A stretch of DNA of 64,000 nucleotides from Paracerasibacillus soli (GCF_034006335.1 NZ_JAWDIQ010000002.1), one strand, 5' to 3'; shown: positions 9,012-18,745, counted from the first letter of the stretch. Program-made: numbers and translations. The notes: generated by a model from the letters alone, not told the origin.

Positions 9012-10028
9012 TTAAAAATGAACTGCTTTTTCAATATGTGTAAGTAACCGCTTGGCAGTCGGTAAATAATGTTCCTCTAAAGCGAAATATGGAACTGGCA
9101 CATCAAATCCCGTCACACGTTGAATTGGCGCTCGCAAATAAAGAAACGCCGTATCGTTCACGTGTGAAACAAGATCGTTTCCAAACCCACCAGTTGCATG
9201 TGCCTCATGTACAATAACTGCACGACCTGTTTTTTGAACAGATTGCGTAATGATATCACGGTCAAATGGATATAGTGTCTGCAAATCAATCACATCTGCC
9301 GTTATCCCCTTTTGTTCTGCATATGTAGCAGCCTGCTCGGCAATTGGTACCATTGCTCCCCACGCAATAATTGTAATATCTTCTCCTTCACGAAGTAATC
9401 TACCTTTGCCAATCTCCAACGTATATTTTTCAGTCGGTACTTCTACACGATTAGCCCGATAACTACGCATTGGCTCCATAAATAATACAGGATCAGGGTC
9501 TTCCACTGCTGCAATTAATAATCCTTTTGCAGCATATGGATCTGACGGACAAACAACCTTTATTCCTGGCATATGCGTAAACAATGATTCAGCACTATCA
9601 GAATGAATTTCAGGGGCACGAATTCCCGCTCCATATGGCGCACGAATGACAAGCGGCACTGTAAAATGCCCCATCGTTTTCATCCTAATACGGGCAACAT
9701 GTGTCATTATTTGATCATAGGCCGGATAAATAAAGCCCATGAACTGCATTTCAGCTATTGGCTTAAAGCCATTAACAGCTAATCCGACAGACGTTCCAAC
9801 AATCCCCGATTCAGAAAGCGGTGTATCAATGACACGTTCATCGCCAAATACTTCGTATAGCCCTTCCGTTGCACGAAAAACACCACCATTTTTCCCAACG
9901 TCTTCACCAAGAATCAAGGTCCGCTCATCCGCTTCTAACATCGTTTTTAATGCATGATTAATTGCCTGTATCATCGTCATTTTATTTGTTACGACATGTG
10001 AACTTGTTGTTTCCAATTGAAAGACCAT
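9012..10028 (-). CDS. 2-oxoacid dehydrogenase E1 beta subunit
   Basis: Forms the alpha2beta2 thiamine-diphosphate decarboxylase with E1alpha. The 338 residues contain the transketolase pyrimidine-binding domain (LGEDVGKNGGVFRATEGL; DTPLSESGIVGTSVGLA; EMQFMGFIYPAYDQI; RAPYGAGIRAPEIHS) and the C-terminal domain ending in VPVPYFALEEHYLP. All are typical of the PdhB/BkdAB family. It starts directly after the E1alpha stop codon, indicating co-translation. Substrate could be pyruvate, branched-chain oxoacids or phenylpyruvate. Confidence 0.92.
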   Translation of the reverse strand: MVFQLETTSSHVVTNKMTMIQAINHALKTMLEADERTLILGEDVGKNGGVFRATEGLYEVFGDERVIDTPLSESGIVGTSVGLAVNGFKPIAEMQFMGFIYPAYDQIMTHVARIRMKTMGHFTVPLVIRAPYGAGIRAPEIHSDSAESLFTHMPGIKVVCPSDPYAAKGLLIAAVEDPDPVLFMEPMRSYRANRVEVPTEKYTLEIGKGRLLREGEDITIIAWGAMVPIAEQAATYAEQKGITADVIDLQTLYPFDRDIITQSVQKTGRAVIVHEAHATGGFGNDLVSHVNDTAFLYLRAPIQRVTGFDVPVPYFALEEHYLPTAKRLLTHIEKAVHF

Positions 10029-11093
10029 TTACACTGACCCCCTTAAAAATGACAGATAGGCTTGTTTTTGTTCTTGCAGTTGTTCCGGTAATTCTGCAAA
10101 GACATAATTAAATAAATCCTCTACATCTTGTTTTGGATAAGCCTCCATTGCACTTATTGCTGCTTCTACTTCCTGCTCCAGTTCTCCTTGTATCTGTTGT
10201 ATCGTTTCTTCCTGCCAATATCCCGCATGTTTCATAAAACGCGTTAGTCGTACTACTGGATCAACAACATGCTTTCCCACTTCTTCAGGTCGATATTTTG
10301 TTGGATCATCTGCTGTCGTATGTGCCCCCGTTCGCCATGTTACTGCCTCAATTAATGTAGGTCCGCCACCTCGACGAGCTTTTTCTACTGCTTTCTTTGT
10401 CTCAAAGTAAACAGCAAAACAATCATTTCCATCAACCCGAATACTTTCTATACCATAAGCTAATCCTTTTTGCGCAATTGTTTTTGAGTTTGTTTGTCTT
10501 GAAAATGGAACAGATATCGCATAGCCATTATTTTGATTAAAAAGTACGGTTGGTGTTTGAAACACACTTGCAAAGTTTAGTCCTTCATGAAAGTCCCCTT
10601 CTGATGTCGCTCCGTCTCCAAAATATACAATAGCGATTCGATCTGTTCCTTTTCGCTTTTCTGCCCAAGCAGCACCAACAGCATGTGGAATTTGAGTAGC
10701 AATTGGTACCGCCGCTGGAAATATATTTTTCCCTTTTGGTGGAACAGAACCTTCAACCCTTCCATTCCAATATAAAAATAACCTTGCCATATCCATGCCG
10801 TATGTTAACGTAGCGCCATGATCACGATAAGTCGGAAACATCCAATCCTTTTCTCCTAAGGCAAGTGCACTTCCAACTTGTGCTGCCTCTTGCCCTTCAA
10901 AAGGAGGATATGTACCAATTCGCCCTTGTCGTTGTAAACTAATTGCTTTTCGGTCAAAAGTACGAATACGAAACATATGATAATACAGTTTTTCAACTAA
11001 TTCTTTCGTTATTTCCTTTTTATAAACAGCGTTTTCCGGTATTAAAATTCCTTCATCATCCATTATCTGTTTGATCGGAAATTGTTCTTCCAT
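10029..11093 (-). CDS. 2-oxoacid dehydrogenase E1 alpha subunit
   Basis: Thiamine-diphosphate subunit that decarboxylates the 2-oxoacid. The TDP motif is visible as GDGATSEGDFHEGLNFASVF...NNGYAIS, with the phosphorylation-loop-like region RTGAHTTADDPTKYR. The RQGRIGTYPPFEGQEAAQ segment resembles Bacillus PdhA-type E1alpha. ATG 11093 is preceded by GGAGGG at a good distance; an in-frame GTG at 11108 is less likely. About 354 residues. It begins inside the last codons of the preceding nitronate monooxygenase, so it appears co-transcribed with the paa genes. Confidence 0.9.
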   Translation of the reverse strand: MEEQFPIKQIMDDEGILIPENAVYKKEITKELVEKLYYHMFRIRTFDRKAISLQRQGRIGTYPPFEGQEAAQVGSALALGEKDWMFPTYRDHGATLTYGMDMARLFLYWNGRVEGSVPPKGKNIFPAAVPIATQIPHAVGAAWAEKRKGTDRIAIVYFGDGATSEGDFHEGLNFASVFQTPTVLFNQNNGYAISVPFSRQTNSKTIAQKGLAYGIESIRVDGNDCFAVYFETKKAVEKARRGGGPTLIEAVTWRTGAHTTADDPTKYRPEEVGKHVVDPVVRLTRFMKHAGYWQEETIQQIQGELEQEVEAAISAMEAYPKQDVEDLFNYVFAELPEQLQEQKQAYLSFLRGSV

Positions 11094-12070
11094 GATTACT
11101 CCCTCCACCTCCAGACGATATAATAGAAAAGTTATGCATTACAAGGTCCATTTGCTGTCTTGCTTCATTCATCATATTATCTAGTAAATCTTTAACAGTT
11201 GGAATTGTTGTGATTAATCCAGCCACTTGACCTCCATTTAAAAAGCCGTTCGCAAAATCTCCATGAATTGCACCTTGAATATGGCGATCTTCTGTCGTTA
11301 ATTGCTGATAAGCATGGCGTGATATCCATCCCTTTCATGCAATTGTAACGTTTGGGTATAATCTGTTTTTAAAACACGGCGCATATTTCCGAATGAACGT
11401 CCAACCGTAATTGCATCTGTGCCATCCGCCTGACAGAGTAGTTGTTTATATTCCCTATGAACAGGCGCTTCTTTCGTGGCAATAAGACGTGTACCCAATT
11501 GCACACCACTTGCACCGAGCATCATTGCTGCCGCAAACCCTTTCCCATCACCAACTCCACCTGCAGCAATTAATGGCGTGGAGACTTGCGCGGCAATTTG
11601 CGGAACAAGGGTAAACGTTGTCATTTCTTGTGGTGCATTAATTCCAGCCGCTTCAAACCCCTCTGCCACAATAAGATCAACACCCGCATACTCTGCTTTT
11701 TTGGCATGATAGACAGTAGAAACTACGGCGAGGACTTTTATTCCATATTCTTGAAGTAGTGGTACATATGGCGCAGGATTTCCTGCCGATAAACTTACAA
11801 TCGGAACTGCATGCTTTTTCACAAGTGTTAGCATTTCTTCTAAGTAATCTGTTACTTGAATTGGAATATTTACAGCAAAAGGCTGTTTCGTTTGGTTTTT
11901 AATGGCGATTATCATTTGTTCTACTTCGTCAGGGGCATTGTGCCACATCCAATTGTTCCTAAACCCCCAGCTTCTGACACTGCTACAGCCAGCTGGGCAT
12001 TGCTAATATTCCCCATTCCGCCTTGAATAATTGGATATGTAATATCTAATACCTGACAGACTGGATTCAT
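11056..12070 (-). CDS. Nitronate monooxygenase / 2-nitropropane dioxygenase-like flavoprotein (frameshifted as read)
   Basis: FMN TIM-barrel enzyme of the NPD family; some members oxidise nitronates, others act as enoyl reductases. Seen: N-terminal YPIIQGGMGNIS, then SEAGGLGTIG, LIVAEGFEAAG, the phosphate-binding LIAAGGVGDGKG and ASGVQLGTRLIATKEAP. Two breaks occur. Near 11948, CCCC should be CCCCC (TMPPDEVE); near 11330, GGG should be GGGG, restoring HERGWISRHAYQQL. The repaired gene has about 338 residues and a GGGAGG ribosome site. Its last 12 codons overlap the E1alpha start. It lies between paaJ and the oxoacid dehydrogenase genes; its role there is unknown. Confidence 0.8.
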
Positions 12071-12093
12071 GTCGAAACCTCCCTAATTCTTAC

Positions 12094-13292
12094 TTACTCC
12101 ATCCTTTCAACAATTAGCGCGATTCCCTGACCTACACCAACACACATTGTCGCTAAACCATATGTCGTCTTTCTTCGTCTCATCTCATAAAGTAAGGTCG
12201 TTAATATGCGTGCACCACTAGCACCAAGTGGATGTCCCAATGCAATTGCACCACCGTTTACATTCACAATAGAAGGATCTAATTCTAATTGTTGTATGCA
12301 GGCGATGGATTGAGAGGCAAACGCTTCATTTAATTCAACAAGACCAATATCATCTTTGGATAAACGTGCACGTTGCAACACTTTTTCCGTCGCTGCAATC
12401 GGCCCAAGTCCCATAACACTTGGCTCTACACCTGCAACTGCACTTGAAATATATTTTGCTAAAGGCTTTATCCCTAATTCACGGGCTTTGTCTGCACTCA
12501 TAAGCAATAAAGCTGCAGCACCATCGTTAATTCAGAAGCATTACCGGCAGTTACGGTCCCATCAGTAAATAAAGGTCGTAAATTACTTAGTTTTTCGCGT
12601 GTCGTTGTTGGACGTGGATGTTCGTCAACAGACACAACATGTTCATTTCCATTTCGATTGGATAGCTTACATGAACGATTTCCTCATAAAAGCGATTTGT
12701 TTCCAACGCTTCTTTTGCCTTTTGTTGACTATAAAAGGCAAATTCGTCTTGTTCATTACGGCTAATATGATATTTTTCCGCAACATTTTCTGCTGTTTGG
12801 CATGGTGTCTGTTCCATACTTTTTTTGTAATGCACCATTGATAAAACGCCAGCCAATTGTTGTATCAATCAATTCCATATTTTCTCTTGGAAACGCATGT
12901 TCAGGCTTTGCCATCACAAATGGGGCACGTGTCATACTCTCCGTACCACCTGCAATATAAACATCTCCCTCACCTATTGCAATTGCACGTGCTGCATACA
13001 TGATTGCATCTAATCCGGAGCCACATAATCGATTTATCGTCGTTCCCGCTGTTGTAACAGGTAAACCAGCGAGTAATGCCGACATTCTTGCCACATTACG
13101 ATTATCTTCTCCCGCTTGATTTGCATTACCTAATACGACATCCTCTACTGTTTCTGGCAAAACATTTGGATTCCGTTCTAATAATGCTTCGATAACGATA
13201 GCGCCTAACGTATCAGGACGAACATGTTTTAGTGCACCATGATAACGCCCAATCGGGGTACGCACAGCATCAACAATGACTACATCTTTCAC
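12094..13292 (-). CDS. paaJ: Acyl-CoA thiolase, likely PaaJ 3-oxoadipyl-CoA/3-oxo-5,6-dehydrosuberyl-CoA thiolase (frameshifted as read)
   Basis: Thiolase for the beta-oxidation-like end of phenylacetate degradation. The first catalytic Cys is in NRLCGSGLDAI (about residue 90), with GGTESMTRAP after it. The C-terminal half has NVNGGAIALGHPLGASGAR with the catalytic His and CVGVGQGIALIVE with the second Cys. Three breaks: near 12800 (two bases missing before TAENVAEKY), near 12660 (one base, YPNRNGNEHVV) and near 12535 (TCTGAATT should be TCTGGAATT, NASGIN). The repaired length is 400 residues, typical. PaaJ rather than FadA/AtoB is inferred from the paa neighbours. Confidence 0.85.
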
Positions 13293-14164
13293 TTTTTAAT
13301 CAACTCTTCCTCGTTTGTATAATCATATACCCCACGTCCTGTCTTTCTTCCAAGTCTGCCCGCCTTCACGTATTGTTCCAGTAATGGGGCGGGACGATAT
13401 TTTTCACCAAGTGTTTCATGTAAATATTTCAAATTATTTAATCGCGTATCTAAACCGACTAAATCACCAAGTTCCAGCGGACCCATTGGATAATTTAAAC
13501 CGAGCTTAATTGCTTTATCAATATGTTCAGCGGAAGCAACGCCTTCTTGTAGCATATGAAAAGCTTCATTACCAACGAGTGCACTAATTCGACTCGTCAC
13601 AAATCCTGGAAATTCATTAACTTCTACTGTATCTTTCCCCATTCCGCTCGCCACTTCTTTTATCGCTGCAATCGCTTCTTGCCCCGTTTCCAATCCTTTC
13701 ACAATTTCGATAAGCTGCATCAAATGGACCGGGTTAAAAAAGTGCATCACTGCAAACTTTTCTGGCCGCTTCGTATAGGATGCAAGCTCTGTAGGACTAA
13801 TTGTTGATGTATTCGATGTAAATATCGCCTCACTAGGAGCATATTTTTCCGCTACTTCTAGTACATGTTGTTTAATGGAACGTTTTTCCGGAACAGCTTC
13901 AATTAAAAAGTCCGTTTTTGAAACTACTTCTTCTAATTGTGAGGAAAAGCTAATATTTTCCTTTACTCTCCCTTTCTGTTCCGCTGTTATTTTTCCTAGA
14001 GATACACCTTTTTGAGACGTTTTATTCATAAAGTGTAACGCAGCATCTAGTTGCACTTGTGAAGTATCTACGAGTGTCGTCGTATAACCAGCAAGGGCGG
14101 AGACATATGCAATCCCTCGCCCCATTACACCAGCACCAACGACTGTAATATGTTGAACAGTCAT
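13289..14164 (-). CDS. paaH: 3-hydroxyacyl-CoA dehydrogenase PaaH / 3-hydroxybutyryl-CoA dehydrogenase
   Basis: NAD-dependent oxidation of the 3-hydroxyacyl-CoA (3-hydroxyadipyl-CoA in this pathway). Residues 5-30 hold the dinucleotide motif VVGAGVMGRGIAYVSALAG. The catalytic His is in MHFFNPVHLMQLIEIV, and EFPGFVTSRI and NYPMGPLELGDLVGLD follow in the C-terminal domain. At 291 residues it is the single-domain HBD type, not the longer E. coli PaaH. Its stop overlaps the thiolase start by 4 bases. Confidence 0.9.
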   Translation of the reverse strand: MTVQHITVVGAGVMGRGIAYVSALAGYTTTLVDTSQVQLDAALHFMNKTSQKGVSLGKITAEQKGRVKENISFSSQLEEVVSKTDFLIEAVPEKRSIKQHVLEVAEKYAPSEAIFTSNTSTISPTELASYTKRPEKFAVMHFFNPVHLMQLIEIVKGLETGQEAIAAIKEVASGMGKDTVEVNEFPGFVTSRISALVGNEAFHMLQEGVASAEHIDKAIKLGLNYPMGPLELGDLVGLDTRLNNLKYLHETLGEKYRPAPLLEQYVKAGRLGRKTGRGVYDYTNEEELIKK

Positions 14165-14228
14165 GGTAACCTCCTCTAAGACAAGCTTATAAAAATACCT
14201 CTATTTTATATTTGCGTGCATCACCAGG

Positions 14229-15770
14229 TTAGACACCAAACGGATTAATTGGTTTAGATCCGTAATATGCAAGCACACTTTTTTCTTCCATATATAAATC
14301 TAGTGACTCTACTGCTAACTCTCGACCAATTCCCGATTCCTTATAGCCACCAAATGGAGTTCCTGGAAATGCAGAAAATGGACTATTAACCATGACAACA
14401 CCTGTTTCTAATTGATGGGCAACACGAGTGGCCCTTGCTTGATTAGTCGTCCAAATCGCCGAAGCGAGTCCATATTTCGTGTCATTGGCTTTTTTAATTA
14501 CTTCCTTTTCATCAGAGAACCTTTCTATAACAACAACTGGTCCAAAAATTTCTTCACGTACTGCTTTCATCTCAGATGTGACGTCAACAATGACAGTTGG
14601 CTCATACCAAAATCCATTTTCGAAACCTGCGATATACGCTTCTTTTCCACCTGTTAACACAGTCGCACCATCGTCGATTGCCGACTGCACATAACCGTCA
14701 ATTATCTCTAATTGTTCTCGGCTTATAATCGAACCGATATGTGTTTGCTTATCTAACGGATCACCTAGTACGAGTTTTTTTGTCTTCTCTACGAATTTTT
14801 CTACAAATTCATCATAAATTGATTCGTGGACAAACATACGAGACCTTGCCTCACAAGACTGGCCTGTATTAAAGAATATTCCGAACAAGGACCCTGCAAC
14901 TGCCCCCTCCATATCCGCATCTTCAAACACGATATTTGGTGACTTCCCACCTAATTCTAATGTAATCCGTTTTAATGTTTGTGACGCTTTTTCCATAATG
15001 TCTTTTCCTGTTGGAGTTGACCCGGTAAATGCCACTTTATTTACATCCTCATGCTTAACTAAATGATCACCAATAATAGCGCCGGAACCCGGAAGTGTAT
15101 TGACAACTCCTGCAGGAACACCTGCCTCGTGGCAAATTTCATTTATTAAAATGGCGGTCACTGGTGTTAAACTTGCTGGTTTTACAACAACAGAACAGCC
15201 CGTTGCAATCGCCGGAGCAATTTTCCATGCTGCCATCATCACTGGATAGTTCCACGGAATAATTTGTGCACAAACACCGACTGGATCCTTTTGTGTATAG
15301 TTGAAAAATCCGTACGGCATATTGTTAACAACGCCTCGATGTCCTACTATTGCGCCAGCATAAAACTCAAAGTCTTCTATTGCTTGGTTGATTTGTACGA
15401 TAGCTGCACCTACTGATTTCCCGCTATTCAGCACTTCCATTTCAACTAGCTCTTTAAATCTTTCTCGCATTATTGCTGCGATGTTGTTCATCACGCGTGC
15501 ACGTTTACCTACTGGATACTTGCGCCACTTTCCATAAGTAAATGCTTTTCTTGCAGCCTGGACAGCTTGGTCTGCGTCTTCTATATTTGCCTTTGCGACT
15601 GTTGCTAGTACTTCGCCTGTTGCTGGATTATATGTTTCATAGATTTGATGTGAGCTACTTTCAACTCTTTCTCCGTTTATGACCATCGCATAATGATTTC
15701 TTTTCATCTGACCAACTTCTGTTATCAATTGTTTTTGTGCGGTCTGTTCCAAATTCATCATCCCTTCCAT
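14229..15770 (-). CDS. Aldehyde dehydrogenase in the paa cluster (phenylacetaldehyde or PacL-like semialdehyde dehydrogenase)
   Basis: NAD(P)-dependent aldehyde dehydrogenase, 513 residues. Motifs: IIPWNYPVMMAAWKIAPA, FTGSTPTGKDI, catalytic Glu in LELGGKSPN, catalytic Cys in NTGQSCEARSR, and EIFGPVVVIERF. It lacks the MaoC-type hydratase domain of fused PaaZ. In this cluster it could oxidise the ring-opened 3-oxo-5,6-dehydrosuberyl-CoA semialdehyde (the role PacL fills elsewhere) with a separate enoyl-CoA hydratase opening the ring, or oxidise phenylacetaldehyde. The sequence cannot decide. The start is uncertain: GGAAGGG lies inside the first codons, so an internal ATG or TTG near 15752-15761 may be used. 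Confidence 0.85.
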   Translation of the reverse strand: MEGMMNLEQTAQKQLITEVGQMKRNHYAMVINGERVESSSHQIYETYNPATGEVLATVAKANIEDADQAVQAARKAFTYGKWRKYPVGKRARVMNNIAAIMRERFKELVEMEVLNSGKSVGAAIVQINQAIEDFEFYAGAIVGHRGVVNNMPYGFFNYTQKDPVGVCAQIIPWNYPVMMAAWKIAPAIATGCSVVVKPASLTPVTAILINEICHEAGVPAGVVNTLPGSGAIIGDHLVKHEDVNKVAFTGSTPTGKDIMEKASQTLKRITLELGGKSPNIVFEDADMEGAVAGSLFGIFFNTGQSCEARSRMFVHESIYDEFVEKFVEKTKKLVLGDPLDKQTHIGSIISREQLEIIDGYVQSAIDDGATVLTGGKEAYIAGFENGFWYEPTVIVDVTSEMKAVREEIFGPVVVIERFSDEKEVIKKANDTKYGLASAIWTTNQARATRVAHQLETGVVMVNSPFSAFPGTPFGGYKESGIGRELAVESLDLYMEEKSVLAYYGSKPINPFGV

Positions 15771-15824
15771 CTTTTATGTAAACAATATTTTTTAAAGACT
15801 ATCTTCTATAAACCTGTCATTCTA

Positions 15825-16312
15825 ACACAATAGAACCAAACTGTCTCGTAACGTGCCTGTTAATTTACTTATATTTATTGAAGATACTGCTGATTCCCCC
15901 GCTTCGGCAGAATACTTCGCTTTCCGCGGGCACGGCCTCAGCCTCCTCGCGGAAAACCACCGCTGTGGGTCTTCGGGCTCGTGCTATTCCCGCAGGAGTC
16001 TACGTATTCTGCCTACGCTAGTCTAGGTTATCTAATATAAATAATAGACAATCAATTCACAATGAAAGATACCTACACCAGCGGAGGAAAAACACGGAGA
16101 CTCGAAAAAGATAAAACGTCTTTTCCTCGTACGATGTCATGCTGCCGAAGCGTTCCTTGTCCTGCGGGAGGTCGGCTAAGATCGGTCACGTCCTGTTGGA
16201 CCGAGGCCCATCAGCCGCCCGCGGAAAGCGCAGTGTTTTCCCGTAGCGATGTTAGCGAGCTAATTAAGTTTAAAGGCAAGTTTTCACTACTGAACAGTTT
16301 GGGGCTGCTATG
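15825..16312. repeat. About 490-bp composite repeat element related to the one at 8847-8973
   Basis: The left end (ACACAATAGAACCAAACTGTC) matches the terminal repeat of 8847-8973. The right end, in inverse orientation, contains AAACTGTTCAGTAGTGAAAA, also found in that copy. Inside are two facing GC-rich blocks (CTTTCCGCGGGCACGG around 15912 and its near-inverse around 16210) and CCCGCAGGAGTCTACGT, a style I know from dispersed Bacillaceae repeats. An 83-codon frame (16062-16313) runs through it but follows the repeat, so I do not call a gene. The element fills the gap between paaG and the aldehyde dehydrogenase. Confidence 0.65.
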
Positions 16313-16332
16313 ATGCTATGAACTTTGCAATT

Positions 16333-17109
16333 TTATTTTCCTTTAAAATGAGGCTGTCTTTTTTCTATAAATGCTTGCATTCCTTCTTGGTGATCTTCTG
16401 TTTGGCCTGCTATGCGTTGGGCTTGCGCTTCATGTTCTAGCACTATATCCATAGGTAAATGCATGCCGTCATGCATATAGCGCTTCGTTAATGAAAATGC
16501 CTTCGTCGGAACACGCGCTAATTGTGTTGCAAATTTCTTTACTTCCTGCTCCCAATCTTCCTTTGTCACTACTTTTGTTGCCAAACCTAATGCCAAGGCC
16601 TCTTCCGCACTTATCGTTTCTCCTAAAGTGGCAATTTCCAATGCCTTCGCGTAACCTACTAGACGGGGTAAAAAGTAAATGAAGCCTGAATCTGGAATTA
16701 AACCGATGTTCATAAAGGCACTTACAAATTTTGCTCCTCGTTGTACAATACGAAAATCTGCAGCTAATGCAAGACTCATCCCAGCCCCTGCTGCAACGCC
16801 ATTTACTGCAGCTATAATTGGCTTATGCACGTGTCGCATTGCGCGCACCATCGGATGGTAACGAGTTCGTAAAAACTCTCCATGGTCTGTCTGGTCATCT
16901 ACCCCTCCTAAATCTTCACCAGCACAAAATGCTTTACCACTTCCAGTTATCACAATGGCGCGAATCATTTCATCTCTATCTAAGGCTTGTAGCATAGCGA
17001 TTATTTCCTTATTCATCGTTGGGGTAAAAGCATGATATTGTTTCGCTCTATTAAGAACAATGGTTGCAATTCCTTCATCCTCTACTAATTTAATTGTTTC
17101 ATAAGCCAT
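16333..17109 (-). CDS. paaG: Enoyl-CoA hydratase/isomerase, likely PaaG (1,2-epoxyphenylacetyl-CoA isomerase)
   Basis: Crotonase-fold enzyme of 258 residues. Oxyanion-hole elements are AFCAGEDLGGVDD and NGVAAGAGMSLALAADFRI, with LIPDSGFIYFLPRLVG after them. The GED-LG variant and the Asp in IPDSG are features of PaaG-type isomerases, which convert the ring epoxide to the oxepin. ATG 17109 has a GGGGGA ribosome site; the frame is open upstream into paaF but without a better start. It lies 4 bases after paaF. Confidence 0.87.
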   Translation of the reverse strand: MAYETIKLVEDEGIATIVLNRAKQYHAFTPTMNKEIIAMLQALDRDEMIRAIVITGSGKAFCAGEDLGGVDDQTDHGEFLRTRYHPMVRAMRHVHKPIIAAVNGVAAGAGMSLALAADFRIVQRGAKFVSAFMNIGLIPDSGFIYFLPRLVGYAKALEIATLGETISAEEALALGLATKVVTKEDWEQEVKKFATQLARVPTKAFSLTKRYMHDGMHLPMDIVLEHEAQAQRIAGQTEDHQEGMQAFIEKRQPHFKGK

Positions 17110-17113
17110 GTTT

Positions 17114-17887
17114 CTATCCCCCTTTAAACGATGGAGTCCGTTTTTCAAGAAATGCCCGCATTCCCTCTTTTTGATCCGCTGAATCAAAAGCGAGATAAAA
17201 GTTTTTTCGCTCTAACTTCATCCCATCTTGTAATGATAAGTCCTCTGCTGCAATCACTGCTTCCTTTATAAGCCGTACAGCAATTGGTGCTTGCTTCGCT
17301 ATCTTTTTCGCTAGTTTGATTGTTTCTTCTACGACTAGTTCAGGGGCAACGATACGATTTACAATTCCAAACGTATGCGCCTCTTTCACACTCATAAATT
17401 CTCCAAGCCAAATCCACTCCAATGCTTTCCGCGTTCCCATCGCTCTTGTTAAAAGCTGTGTACCACCGGCTCCTGGTAATACGCCTAATTTAATTTCTGG
17501 AAATCCAAACTGTGCTTGTTCCGAAGCAATAATTAAATCGCAATGAAGTGCTAATTCAAAACCACCACCTAATGCAAATCCTTCTACTGCGGCGATAATC
17601 GGCTTTTTTATTCTTAGCAATCTATCCCAATCGCGAAACGGATCTTGTAATTCAAAGGATAGAGCTGTTTCATGGAGCATTTCTTCAATATCTGCTCCAG
17701 CAGCAAATGCCTTTTCATTTCCTTTCAGTACAATAACTCGCACATTCTTATCCTGATCAAATGCTTCCATTTGCTCGACAACTTCCAGTACCATACTGCG
17801 ATTTAAAGCATTTGCCACATGGGGACGAAACAACTGAATGATCCCAATATCATCTTCCACAGATGTCCGTATACATGATTTATTCAT
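17114..17887 (-). CDS. paaF: Enoyl-CoA hydratase, likely PaaF (2,3-dehydroadipyl-CoA hydratase)
   Basis: Crotonase family, 257 residues. AFAAGADIEEM and GFALGGGFELALHCDLIIAS form the oxyanion hole. The first catalytic Glu is in GGGFELAL and the second in the segment FPEIKLGVLPGAGGTQ, so both Glu residues needed for hydration are present, unlike isomerase-type members. This supports hydratase (PaaF) next to isomerase (PaaG). Its first codons overlap the end of the upstream EthD-like gene. Confidence 0.88.
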   Translation of the reverse strand: MNKSCIRTSVEDDIGIIQLFRPHVANALNRSMVLEVVEQMEAFDQDKNVRVIVLKGNEKAFAAGADIEEMLHETALSFELQDPFRDWDRLLRIKKPIIAAVEGFALGGGFELALHCDLIIASEQAQFGFPEIKLGVLPGAGGTQLLTRAMGTRKALEWIWLGEFMSVKEAHTFGIVNRIVAPELVVEETIKLAKKIAKQAPIAVRLIKEAVIAAEDLSLQDGMKLERKNFYLAFDSADQKEGMRAFLEKRTPSFKGG

Positions 17888-18184
17888 CTACAGACTCACC
17901 AATCATCAACGTTACAAGATCACCCGCAAATTGCATCACATCTTTTCCGGATGCCTTACCTTCATCTGTTTTCATTGCTGTTTGTAGTGCATCTAAATCG
18001 TCATAAATCATTTCACACAACAAGTAATAATCACTTTTTCCATTGGTGAACCGATTATTTTCGTTACCTTCATATCTCGTAATCCTGGAATCTTTTGCGT
18101 TAATGGTGCATGCACATTAAAATAATGCGCATCAAACTTCTCCTTGTCTGCTGGTTGTTTATACAATGCAATTACTTTTGCCAT
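17880..18184 (-). CDS. EthD-like small protein in the paa operon (frameshifted as read)
   Basis: Dimeric alpha-beta barrel protein of about 101 residues. The N-terminus MAKVIALYKQPADKEKFDAH and the HAPLTQKIPGLR stretch are typical of the EthD family. The frame stops early near 18040; making AAAAA into AAAAAA (MEKSDYYLLCEMIYDDLDAL) restores the normal C-terminus, which ends 8 bases inside paaF. EthD-like genes occur in several Gram-positive paa clusters, and the function there is not known to me. The ribosome site is GGGAGG, 7 bases before the ATG. Confidence 0.75.
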
Positions 18185-18256
18185 GATATATGCCTCCCTA
18201 ATATATTTTTTTATTACACTAGCTATGAAAGTTTGAATCTAACAAATAACTCTCCT

Positions 18257-18745
18257 TTACACTTGTGCTACAACAGGCTTCATCGCCTCGAATGGATTAC
18301 GGCAGTTCATACAATATAAAATACTGCGACATGCGGTAGGTCCAAATACATTTTCCATTGATGTATAATCCGAATTACAAAATGGACAATAAACGGTCCA
18401 CGCTTCCCCCGGCTTAAATTGATCTGGTGGTGGTGCAATGCCATGCTTTTTTAATCGTTCTTTTCCAACATCCGTAATCGCTTTTGTCGACCATGGATAT
18501 TGAAAAGAGAATACAACATCACACTTTTCCACCCAATGAAGCTGCTCAACAGCTCGTTTTACGTCACGTTCAATAAAGTCTAATGCAGGACAGCCTGCAA
18601 ATGTCGGGACCATTGTAATCTTAATCTGATATTTTTCTATTTCAATGTCATGAACCATCCCTAGGTCAAATACGCTTACCGACGGAAGTTCTGGGTCATC
18701 TACTTGTTTTAACACAGCAATTACTTCCTCCATATGATCTGACAC
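18257..18745 (-). CDS. paaD: PaaD, maturation factor of the phenylacetyl-CoA epoxidase
   Basis: MIP18/DUF59-like N-terminal domain (ELPSVSVFDLGMVHDIEI; TFAGCPALDFIERDV) followed by a C-terminal zinc-ribbon with CPFCNSDY and CMNC. The two parts in this order are characteristic of PaaD, needed for iron insertion into PaaABC. The length of 162 residues is typical. It lies 21 bases after paaC. Confidence 0.92.
   Translation of the reverse strand: MSDHMEEVIAVLKQVDDPELPSVSVFDLGMVHDIEIEKYQIKITMVPTFAGCPALDFIERDVKRAVEQLHWVEKCDVVFSFQYPWSTKAITDVGKERLKKHGIAPPPDQFKPGEAWTVYCPFCNSDYTSMENVFGPTACRSILYCMNCRNPFEAMKPVVAQV

Noticed and set aside
16062..16313. 83-codon plus-strand frame inside the composite repeat
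   Set aside because: Reading frame follows the repeat, with Cys/Ser/Arg-rich composition caused by its GC-rich blocks.
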